A DNA stretch of 64,000 bases from Bryopsis sp. KO-2023 (Eukaryota; Chlorophyta; Ulvophyceae; Bryopsidales; Bryopsidaceae): assembly GCA_030272585.1 (NCBI GenBank), contig BSYQ01000001.1:4340001-4404000 (forward strand). Direction: 5' to 3'. Both the position numbers and the translations under genes were made by a program. This document shows positions 1 to 10,233 of the stretch, in pieces. Numbering within the stretch: the stretch's first letter is position 1; the number at the start of each line of letters is the position of its first letter. The notes under the pieces were generated by a model. It did no database searches, was not told the origin of the DNA, and saw nothing but the letters and a program-made list of their open reading frames with translations.

Positions 1-418
1 CTACAGCTTTCTTTTCTTTGTCGACAGAGAAAAGCTTCCGATATTTGTCTGAAAAAACTTTTCTTTTCTCCGTCATCTGTGCCTTTGAATCAACATTGAT
101 ATTAAGCGGAGATGAGTCATAAACTACAATTTTATCTTCAATTTTATGTACAATGCAATCCATGATAGATGCCAGATTTACAGGCAATACGCTGATATTC
201 ACCAGAGAGCTGACATTCATGAAGCTGCAAACGGAAACTCTGGTATCGAATGTGGAGGATTTTTTATATATATTTTTAGATATCCTTGTGAAGATTTCGA
301 GCCAAACAAAGAAGCGAGACGCTTCCAAATGACTGGAAAAACATTCCACTATGTTCACCCTGTTTGAAAGAATTCTACACAACCTCAACACCTCGCAATC
401 CGCCCACCACCCTCCATC
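1..418 (-). CDS. Partial hypothetical exon running off the left edge
   Basis: Reading the minus strand from 418 down to 1 gives about 139 codons without a stop. This is long for this fairly AT-rich stretch, so it is probably an exon of a gene whose 3' part lies outside the window. The exon appears to begin after an AG acceptor (AATAG/GAT near 419), because the in-frame TAG there would otherwise end the reading frame. The predicted peptide has a middle rich in Val, Ile, Ser and Phe, then a charged Lys-rich end containing FSDKYRKLFSVDKEKK. I do not recognise a family. No start codon is claimed. It lies in the same orientation as CLASP, about 210 bp beyond CLASP's stop. A chance open frame remains possible. 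Confidence 0.4.
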
Positions 419-627
419 CTATTCCCCAATCTCTTATTGAACTCCCAGCAAAATTGGAACCCTCTATATGTACTGGATCATTCCTTCTTTCCACACTGAA
501 CCAGGACCAGACCCCACTTAATCAACTCTGCAGATAATTCCCCGTTTTGGTTGGATATATGACTCCTCTATGGCATTCTATTGTAAGAAACAAGGGGGTG
601 GCCAGGGGTAATGAACAACTTGTATTC

Positions 628-3600
628 CTAGCAAGGCGACCCCATTTGCAAACCTCCAGCTTGTGCCTTTTGAATGTATATATCGAGGAGCTTGGCTTGC
701 GAAGCAGACAACGGACCCAAAAAGCTCTGAGCCCTGTACATCGGCAGGAATCCATCAAACCCGATCAAAAAGCATCGTATGGTATCGATCGATACACAAT
801 TCAATAAGTTCAACAGATGCATGTGAAGGAAGGGCTAATTACTGGTCACACTTTCAAGGCAATGAAGTTTGTGACTCTGGGCAATGTTCAAAATCGCGGC
901 CCCAACATGGAATCATACCCAGCCGGACTATGGTGTTACATAGGTTTTCCCACCTCATTTGATAGACCTATTTGATTTCCTGCAACGGATGCTCAATTGG
1001 TGCCTCTAATATTGAACTAAATTTACATAGGTTGGAGACTCACCTTGGTCCGAGTCGAGCACAAACTGTTGCTAAGCAGCACACCACCGCTTTCCTCACT
1101 TCCACATTGGGGCTCTTCCATGCAAAGAAGAAGTCTTCCAGAATTTCCCCTGGAAATACCTGTGACATAGAAGAGGAATTCATTTCTGCGATCTAAACTA
1201 TCCTGCCATGATTCTCAGCCAGCCCAGCCAAAAGGCGAATTCTGGCGGTCACAGCACATTAAACAGGAAACCACTTGCAAAATACTGCATGCAATCATCA
1301 AAAAATTACAGCATGGCTGCCCTCGCTGTTTTTCCCCATGGACAATTCACCAAAAATTTGATTGTTTGGAGCAAAAACACGCATGCTTCGAATGATTGAC
1401 CCTACCTTTGAGATCTCTTCAGTGGACATCCGTTGGAAGACTTGCGACAAGCTCTGGATGCAGCACCGAAGGGCCGAAGCATTGCTCGAGCAATCCGGTG
1501 GGGGCAACGTCATGTTTCGATGCAAGAAAGCTGTCAGCAAATCCAAGCTGGGCTGCACAGGATGCCTGGCAATCAGGTCGCCAAGCAGCTGATCCACAGC
1601 CAGCAAAACCTGCCAAGAGACCACCACCATCGTTTGACATTAGAACTGAAGGAAGGCAAGCTCTCAACAGGAAAATTCGGCCAAAAACATCGGGCTTTCG
1701 TGGAGAGGACGATGGATCATACCAGTCCGGAAGAGTCTTTCGTGCAAGCCAGTGCATGCTCCATCAGGTTTGGAAAGCGCTGGGGATTCAACAAATTGCC
1801 ATGATTGACCAGGATCCCTTGAATTAATATCAGCAGCTGCTCCCTCAGGACGCTGTCAGCCGAGTCCAGCAGTTTTAACAAATGACCAAGAACCTGAGCG
1901 GAAAAAAAAATACACCATGAAGCATTAGAAAATTCGCTGGCTACCACTAGGAATTGAATGCAATCCACAAGTTGGCACGAAACAAGCTCTAAATGGGCCG
2001 AAACGAAAAATTCCTCCCAACATGTTTTTCCCCCCATGAGAAACCTTTAATTAATTAACTCCTCCACTGAGGTAGGTCATCTTCGACTCAAATTTTGGAC
2101 TATGATTAATTACAGTAAGACCTGGTGCACCCCCCCCCCTGACCTTGTCAAAATGAAGCCTCCAACTATCAGTCCGTCTTTCTCTGGAAAACATGGCGAG
2201 CCTTCGTAAATGATCCAGACTCGTGGAACCCTGAAGAAGATCCTCCACCACCCCCTCGAATTCCATTTCTCGTTTGTTTCCTCTTTCAGCAAGCGCCCCC
2301 ATAGCATTTCTGGAAGCTGCTGCTGGCTGGCACACATGCATGGATTGAGCCGACGTCCGGTTCGAATCCGGCACTGCATTGGAATTCCTTCCATTCATGG
2401 CGGTCGCCGTGGATCGGTGATTTGCTTCCTGGTTTGCTGTACGGCTCGAAGGCTCCCGCTGAACATCGTCGTCATGCATGGAATCTGCTGGCGGATGCTT
2501 TTGATGTGGTGGTTTGGTTGAATCCCAGTTGGCGATGGAGGCCTTGGGTTTTCGGGGGACTTCTGGAGTCGACATTTCCGAAAGCTGCGATTCAGAGAGT
2601 ACTGGGCCCAACACTCGACGGAGCATCATCTGGTGCAATGTTCAATCAATTCTTTTCAATTCTTTAGAAATAGCATTTTTTAGGGAGGAGAGTCTCCTGT
2701 GCATTCATCCTTCAAAGTTTGTTCATTCTTGTGGAAAAACCATTTTGTTCGAGGGGTGATTTCTGGAGCGTGTTTATGAAAAAGCGGATGTTACACAAAA
2801 GAAATGAAATAAAAGCGACCCATTCGATGGTTTCCTGCAGCCCACCTGCTCCTGGGGACTGGCCTGTGCAAAATGCAGAATCAAAGTGGATGGGTCCATG
2901 TTTTGATACACATTCTGCAGCGCATTGATGGCCAATCGCCGGACTTCCGAATTCTTGTCAGAAACGAAAGTGGTGACGCGACTGACCCATTGTCTGCAGC
3001 ATAAAAAGAGCAAGAACACGACACCTGAGAAACTCCACATCCATAAAAAAACCCCAAGCAATTCCAGCTCCGATGGATCATCTATCAGCTACCTGACAAT
3101 GGAGGGCATCGTCGGGGTTCCGGCGGCCGTACCCTTGCCAACACAAACACAGGAATATTCTAGAACGCCGGCCAGACCTCTTGGCACCTTGATGCTCTCC
3201 AAGGAGCGAACCATTGCAGGCAACAGCAGATCGGCAGTGAAATACTGACCGCATTCTGACCACACAAAGCAAAAACCCATCGTCAGCACCCTATTTTGGT
3301 CATGGATCGACTTTTTCGCACATCTTTTGTGCTACCAATCCTTTTTCAGATTTGCAGAAGATCCAAGTCAGAGTTTCGTTTTTTTCGTTTTCTCACCTTC
3401 CAGAGCATGTTTTGCTGCCTTCTGAATGGCTTCTTTTTGATCCACCAGCTTGTGGAACAGCAAAGGCATGATGCGATCCAAATGAATCTCGAAGATGGGG
3501 GCGGCACGTTGCATCGCCACACACAATGTCGTAAGAGCTTTCTGGACGACCCTGAAATGGGCATCCTCGATTTTGGCCTTCAACAACAGCACCAGCCTGT

Positions 3601-6600
3601 CCGCTTCTTGCCTCAATTGAGTTTGGGACCACTGGCCGCTCTCCAAGCAATCACACAACCCATCCAGAAGCTCCAACTACCAAAATCGAGGGAAAAAACG
3701 AACAAAAAGACAACTCAAAAATTGCTGGGTCACCAACCTTACATACTGAGAATTTTTGTCAACCAAAAACTGCACAGCTGCTCAACATATGCGGATTTTT
3801 TTGCCCTGTCAATCTGTGATCCCACACTTATCCAATCCGTCCTTTCGTCTGAAAATGATTCTGTGCCATGCATCCGCTGATCAGTTTGATTTCCCTTGGT
3901 ACCTTCATCTGCCAGTCTCCCGCTTTGTGTTCTGCTGCTAACCCTAGCAGCCGTGAGATGCCCATAGGCTTTTCCTCCAAACGACTCCCTGCATCCAGCC
4001 TCGCAGAATGCTCCGCACCGGTCGTATCATCTTCCATCAAAACATCCATCGCTTGCGATCGATCCTCCGCCACAGACACCTCTCCATAGCCATTCTCCAG
4101 CACTTCGGGAGGCAACGAAAACCCACGATTTCCTGAACAAACATACAAGTGTTCCTTATTACTCTTTTTTCCAGTTTTGTCAAACACCACAGGGTGAGAT
4201 TGACTTGCTCTCTCTCTCTCTAGTCGATCACATGAAAAACTTCCCAGGGATGTTTGGGTTGATTCCACGAGGGGGCCACCATGTTTACAGCCAAACCAGA
4301 CCTACAGAATTTCCCCTGTTATCATCTCTCACCACCACGAACCACATTTTCCTCAAAGTCGTTTTCCTCCCTGACCCCGTATCGCTGGGGACCTCCAAAA
4401 CTGGCTACTGCCGTCGCTCGTCTGGGCACCGATCCCACCTCCATGTTCTCCCTGAAGCCAGGTGCAAGAGGCCACGTGGTGTCTTCATCGCAGTCATGAT
4501 TTCCCGACAATCTCCCCAGAGGAGTGGGTTGAAAACCTTCCAATGGAGAGGTTTCGGTGATCGTCATCAACGGAGCCGTCATATGTGGGGGTTCCACATT
4601 CACATTTCTTTGCGGCTCTGCACTCCTATGTGAGGGAAACGAATTGTCTTTCAGTTCGGCATCAAATTGATAGCAGGACGAGGGGGGGGAGAAGATACCC
4701 AGCTGGTTGAGTTTTTTTTTTCTTTTCGAAATTCAAAAGATAGAAATAAAGCCATCAAGTTTTTGTACATTTTCCTCAATTTTGTGCTTTTGTCCATCAT
4801 GTGATTCGATCCTGGGGAATGGCGCAATGACTAATAAAAATGGGTGGAGAGCCTTGCCTGGAAGCTGTGACTGAATTTCTTTTCCCTTTTTTGTGCCTAA
4901 TTGGTGTATGGACGTTCGAAGGATGGAATGGAGCACTCCGTTTCGCGACGGCTGCGACATTTTCCAAGGAAACCTCGATTGTTGGGAACGGAATGCTGCC
5001 TGAAGAAAATCATGCAGCCCCAATTCAGCTCAAATAACACCATGTGGAGAGAGCTAGAACCAAATTTTTCACGGGGGCCGATCGAAATGCATACCTTTCT
5101 TGTATGCTGACATGCCACCCAGTAATTTCTGTTGCAATCCACCGTCCAATCTTTTCAGAAAACTCTTTGCACGCTCGGGGCATGCTTGGGTATAAGCCCC
5201 GAATGCCAGCCTTCCCACTGTCCTGGTCTCCGAAGTGGTGTCTTGGGATGCACAACTGGCAGCGGTCGAAACATACCATCACTAACAGCTCATTTTTATT
5301 TTTAAACATCATGGACACCCAGGAGTGGTATTGAGAATTTCTTATCCACTCTAAAAGAATAGAAATTTCTTAAAGAATAGAAAGTTTAATTTTTCCTTTT
5401 TTGCATATGTTACCGGATGGCGTTTTCGATTGCATCAGTCTGCCGCTCGTATACGGATGGTGCCCACTCCTCCATGACCTGCAGGGTTGGAAAAGAGGAA
5501 TGATTAGGCCACATCAGGGATGTTAAAAAGAAAGAAAAAAACGCAAAAAAATGTGCAGCAGTCAAAGTGATGCTTGGCATACACCCACCTGCAGCAGAAA
5601 TTTTGAGCAGTGTTGTCGAGACTTGGCATTCCTGTCTGATATGAGAACTTCGCATATTTTTGGAACGAGCCTTCCGCATTGGCAGTATCGGAGAATGGAG
5701 TGGACGCACTTGTCTGCAGCATCCGCCATAACTTGCACCGTGATAATCAGAACCTGCACACAAACTTTCACAGTGACTGAAAAAAAAGAGGGCGCCACAA
5801 AAACAAAAAAATCCAAATTTTAGAGCAACACCATCATCTCCTTTTCATCGATTTCAATTTTGATGATGATGATGATGGTACCTTGAAGAGAACTGGGAGG
5901 AAAAAAATGGCTTCGGCCTCGAATTGGCATCCCATGATTGCTGCCATTGTGGCTACTGCATGACAGGCTTGTCGAGACACTGCAGACCTTCGGTCGTTAA
6001 TCTATCAATCAGCACAGAACATGAGAAAAAAAGAAACCTTAGAGGGGGTCCTTGCTGCAAAGAGAGCTGAACTGTATGAAAAAGTACATAAACAACATGT
6101 TTCACCCCCAGCCCAGCCAGAGAAAAGCAATACTGCACAGAATACAGATTTCTCAGACTTTCTGAGCTCAATTGATCCAGCTTCTCGAATTTATTTGAAA
6201 GGAGGGTGCAGGGTCTTTTTGCTGGGGTCACCTGAGCGGTCAAGGGATCCTTCAACATTTTGATGTATTCTTGACAAGACTCGAAACTGCTGGCACCGCC
6301 CAGGAATATCCCTTCAAGTCTGATCAGAGCAGTGATTCGTTTATCCCAGTCCACAGACAGCCCCAGCTGGGTGGATATCTTTCCCAGTACTTCCTTCAAC
6401 TCACGGTCGCTTTCCAGAGGAATAGGACCAGCTGGGGGCAACCCGGCAGCACTCGAAGCAGCTTGCTTTTGTTCGTAACAATAAACACCAAACAGCATGT
6501 CAGCTAGCTTTTCTTTTCCATCTGCTTCTCTTCGGGGGGGAAAAAACAATCATCTGACAGGGTTGCGGACAACTGTTTTATTTATTTTTTGAAAAATGTG

Positions 6601-8467
6601 TCTTTACCTTGGAAGAGTTGGCGTTGGGCTTCGTAGCTTTCTTTTGGTTTTGGCGAGGTTGTGAACCTGGAGCAGCAGGCATCGAAGTTTTTCTGTCGCA
6701 ATATTTTTCACATCTGGACATGAGCTCCCTCATCGTGGCGGGCCTCACGGTGAATTTTGCCAAATCCTCCACCGCAACGTTTCCAAAAGCTGAGCAGACC
6801 TCCTGGAGGCAATCCATGGCTGCGTCTCGGACAGAGCTAGTTTTGCACACACTCACATTTCACATTTTTGTTGAAAAAAATGAAGGAATATCACACTTTT
6901 TTCTGCACGCTTTGTTTTTGGTTCATACTATTTGCGACTACTTTTGCATGAAACCAGGATTAAAAAGACGATAAAAGTAAAAAAATAAACCTCAAAAAAG
7001 GGCACGTGCCACTCAATTGTATTGTGCATGGGGCTTTCAGCCCCAACATAATGCCTTCCTTAAATAGAAACTGTGGAAAGAAAAACTGACTTCTGGTTGA
7101 AAAAGGTTATTGATTTTAGGTCCCTCACCTGTTGGGGTCTTCCAGCAACTCCACGCATGGCCCCATCAGCAGCTTGTATCTGGCAGAATCCTTCATGTCC
7201 CTAACATCCAGCTTGCTGACGACTTCTGCAGCTACTGATGCCACCCCTTGTCTAAAACATACCAAACAGAAAAAAAAAAACAAGCAAAATTTTCATATGC
7301 TTCATATGAACCCAGATGACATTTTTCTAAAAAGCAAACTCTGATGCTGTAATGCATGTGTCTACATCCCACAGTTTTTTTAAACAATTTTTAAAGTGAG
7401 TGATATTACCTAATTCTCCAGTTTTTGTGACTCCACCAGCCAGACTCCAGCACTCTATCCAAAAAGAACGTGTGGCCACAAGTGTACGCCAATCGTATCA
7501 ATATCGCGCATGCATCTTGTCTGATCCCTTGCTTCCCATCCCCCAGCTTCTCAACCTGCATCGAATGCAAACCAGCTAAGTCACACCAATCGCATTCGTC
7601 GACCTTTCAGACAAAAACTCTGATGGCAACTTAAAAAACCTTGTTTTTTTTTGTTTCGATCGAATCATTGCTGTTGTAGTTATTTGCTTGCAGTTCATTT
7701 CATGGTGATTGACTTTCACACCCGTGCGGGGAAAAAAAAACGAATAGAAAATCATAAAAAGCATATTTTTATGTTGCCCTCCTGAATTGAAGATTTTCGA
7801 CCCAGCATCACGCTTTTTTTCCCCAAAATTACCACTGATGCCATGAGGGCAGGGGCAAAGCTGCGAAGATCAACTTTCCCTCCCGGCTCCACAAATTGAA
7901 GCACCACTTGCAGCCCTGCTTGACTGACCTACACAAAAAATCATAATATGCATGTCAAGAAAAGGCTCCAGTCCAATTCTTTGCTATTCCGTGGCATTTT
8001 CCTGCAATATCTGGTCGACCACTCGAGGTTGGACGTCGTGTGTTGGGGATGAGCCATTTTTTTAACGAAACCTTGGTGTTGTTATCCTCCAGAGCACGAC
8101 AGAGAAGACCAAACACCTCCCCGGTTTGTGGACGAGACAAGCCGTGCTGGGCGACGTAAACCTGAAAGAAAACCACGAACTCGCATTCACCGGCCCACGA
8201 GCCTGGAAAATCGCATCGGAGCGCACTTCTTGATAGCTTCTATTGGCACCGTCCAACCGACCGCTGCGGTAAGCGAACGTCGTGCGCCGACGTTCTGACA
8301 GCGTGTGTGTTGGGCATCCAAACACTTTGCCAAGTGAAAGGCTCTCTCTGTGCGACCGTTCCCTCGGCTGCACAAAGACAACGTTTTACCTGTAGCTCCG
8401 ACAGCGCCTCGCATTTCCGTTTCGAGTCGTGAGACTCAAGACTGTTAGTGATGTCGTCCCACTCCAT
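628..8467 (-). CDS. CLASP: CLASP-like microtubule plus-end protein, multi-TOG array
   Basis: This is a CLIP-associating protein of the CLASP family, which binds tubulin through TOG (HEAT-repeat) domains and stabilises microtubules at plus ends, the cortex and kinetochores. The gene has many exons. The start is MEWDDITNSLES at 8467, where the first exon ends at a GT donor. A first TOG domain spans about 8.2-6.6 kb and includes SGWWSHKNWRI near 7.4 kb. A second TOG spans about 6.45-5.1 kb, with VDWDKRITALIRLEG near 6.3 kb and the CLASP-type segment around PERAKSFLKRLDGG near 5.2 kb. A Ser/Glu/Met-rich linker lies at about 4.6-3.85 kb. A third TOG spans about 3.7-2.85 kb, and a C-terminal TOG spans about 2.6-0.63 kb. 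The last two exons (about 1160-1050 and 740-628) encode the CLASP-typical tail VRKAVVCCLATVCARLG and LSASQAKLLDIYIQKAQ. Exon edges are approximate, but the family call is strong. Confidence 0.88.
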
Positions 8468-8620
8468 CGGACGCCCAATTCTTTGCGTTTGGGGCTTCGC
8501 TTCTTATTTGGGTGTATGTTTTCTCCAAGCAACGCCAGAAAATGCTCGAAGCAATGGTTCGGGAGAGTAACTGATGGATGTGTGTCTAGAGCGGAAGGAC
8601 AGAAACTGTCGCGTCGAAAT

Positions 8621-8677
8621 GATGGTGGGAAAAAAAAAAGCTGGGGTGAATTTTTATGGAGGGAGTTTTTTAGGTGG
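8621..8677 (+). repeat. 57-bp dispersed direct repeat, copy 1
   Basis: This stretch starts GATGGTGGG, continues with an A tract, then CTGGGGTGAATTTTTATGG, and ends TTTTTTAGGTGG. It recurs in the same orientation at 13287-13343 with about two substitutions over 57 bp. The flanking sequences are not similar. The two copies lie 4.67 kb apart, on either side of the NAPE-PLD gene. Confidence 0.85.
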
Positions 8678-9381
8678 GAATATTTAGCATTGAAAATATG
8701 ATTTAAAAAAAACTTTGCAAGACCTGATTTTTCTTGATATTTGGAACTTGCAGAATTACGGCTGTTCCACTTTCGGTCGAGATATTAGCAAGTCGTTGAA
8801 GTCACTGGAAGCCGGTTTGGTTCGTCGTTCGTACCCATCCTTCAGCTGAACCAGCATTCAATACATCCAACTCCCCCAGATTTCAGATACCCTCTCTTTC
8901 AAGAACAAAAAAACGAATCGGCTTCAATGATTGGTTGAAGGAATTCAGTCGTCCCTGAACTCTGAACCGAACCTCTGTGAATGCAAAATGCTAAAATGCA
9001 AAAATATTTGCAAGCATACATCCAAGAAATAGGGAATAAAATAAAATGGAATAAAATAGACTGGAAAAGCTCCACTCAGGAAAAAGACATCGAAATACAC
9101 AGGCAAACCAATGAGACCCACTCCATGTTCCTCGACAACAGGGGGATCATGTCGAGGTCGAGCTCATGCTCCCAGACGTCTTCGAACTCCATGTCTTCCT
9201 TCCTCTTCTCTCCTTCTTTTCGTCTTCTTCTTCTTCTTCTTTTTTCGTTTCGTTTCGTTTCCGGTTGCGTATGATACTTGTTCCTAGTGTCGTCGAGCGC
9301 CGCAGCTATCCTCCCTTCCGCGTTCGCCCTTATCCTTGCAGACGCGCCAACGCGCGCGAGGGCACACTCGCCAGGGGGCAG

Positions 9382-9409
9382 ATGAGTCATCCTTGGGCGG
9401 GTGAGTCAC
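9382..9409. promoter_or_regulatory. Pair of palindromic TGAGTCA (bZIP/AP-1-type) sites
   Basis: ATGAGTCAT at 9382-9390 and GTGAGTCAC at 9401-9409 are two near-perfect palindromes sharing the TGAGTCA core bound by many bZIP factors. Their centres are 19 bp apart, roughly two helical turns. They lie in the shared upstream region of CLASP and NAPE-PLD. Function is inferred from motif and position only. Confidence 0.45.
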
Positions 9410-9421
9410 CCTCAGACCGTG

Positions 9422-9468
9422 CGCGCGAGCGTGTCGGACTGGTCGCTCGCGCGACGATCGCGCGATCG
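9422..9468. repeat. GC-rich inverted repeat and 14-bp palindrome
   Basis: CGCGCGAGCG (9422-9431) is the exact reverse complement of CGCTCGCGCG (9444-9453). It is followed by the perfect palindrome CGATCGCGCGATCG at 9455-9468. The block is far more GC- and CpG-rich than its surroundings. It could be a promoter core, a structured transcript, or the remnant of a GC-rich repeat family. Confidence 0.6.
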
Positions 9469-9630
9469 CTGGAGTGTACATACCAAAAAAAAAGGATGAG
9501 TTTCCAAGTCACATCATGAGGGAAAAAAACGCGCTCGACGAAAACTGAAATGTGAAGGAGAGAGAAATTAAAAATCAACTAACCGGGCACTAATCGGGTC
9601 AAAACATATTTTCGATCATGACGTTGATCC

Positions 9631-9724
9631 GCCAGAGTGGGTGGCCCCCACTCTGGCACGACACTTGGCACCCATGACGGCAACGATGGTGCAACCAAGG
9701 TCGTCCCCCGGTTGATCCCGGGGG
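9631..9724. other. Two strong hairpins, possible structured RNA or regulatory DNA
   Basis: GCCAGAGTGGG (9631-9641) pairs perfectly with CCCACTCTGGC (9647-9657) around a 5-nt loop. CCCCCGG (9705-9711) pairs with CCGGGGG (9718-9724) around a 6-nt loop. I compared the block from memory with tRNA, U1-U6, SRP and RNase P signatures and matched none. It remains an unexplained structured segment upstream of NAPE-PLD. Confidence 0.35.
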
Positions 9725-10233
9725 GGTCTCGTCAACCGATCAGGATTCGCCCACCATGGGAATTTCGGCATTTCGATCGTCGATGGGGTAGCAAACTACC
9801 TCATTGACATCGCTAATGCCGGTGATTTAATCATTTCCCAAATAATTTTTACTTCTTTTTTCGACCAACTCATACGAAAAACCAAAACAACCCTTTTCTG
9901 ATGCTCTCCTCATGGTGACGTATCTGCCTTGTGCAGAGCAGTCAAAACCTTGCGTCTGACCACCGGGAACACTCAGCCCACTGTTACAAACACAGAGAAT
10001 TCGAGCTTCATCCCCCCTCAAATTCATTTCCCTACAAGTATCACTGTCGCTAGCGACTGTGCGCGCGCGCTGCGCGATGTACGGCACCTGCAATTGAAGA
10101 AGATGGAAGTTGTTTCCGGTTATCCTGAAAAAAAGAAGGCGACAACGCAACCGAAACAGTCCACGATCGTTTTACTTGCACGAATTTTGAATTGTGAGAG
10201 CTTCCCAGGCGTTGTCCTCCATGGGCACCCGCT

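Larger units (their letters stand above)
8468..10233. other. Intergenic region between divergent CLASP and NAPE-PLD genes
   Basis: I see no convincing coding exon here. The region holds one copy of the 57-bp repeat (8621-8677), a CT-rich stretch (9190-9260), a GC-rich block with two bZIP-type sites and palindromes (9382-9468), and a hairpin-rich block (9631-9724). It should contain both promoters, since CLASP reads left and NAPE-PLD reads right. A minus-strand open frame at 9390-9076 is dominated by Arg/Glu/Lys simple sequence and is not credited. Confidence 0.5.

Noticed and set aside
2340-2385. tRNA-like T-arm GGTTCGAATCC
   Set aside because: It lies inside a clear CLASP coding exon on the other strand. 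No acceptor stem, D-arm or anticodon arm can be drawn around it.
9076-9390. Minus-strand 104-codon frame with a poly-Arg run
   Set aside because: It is driven by a CT-rich simple sequence and by the GC-rich palindromic block. No domain or splice support.
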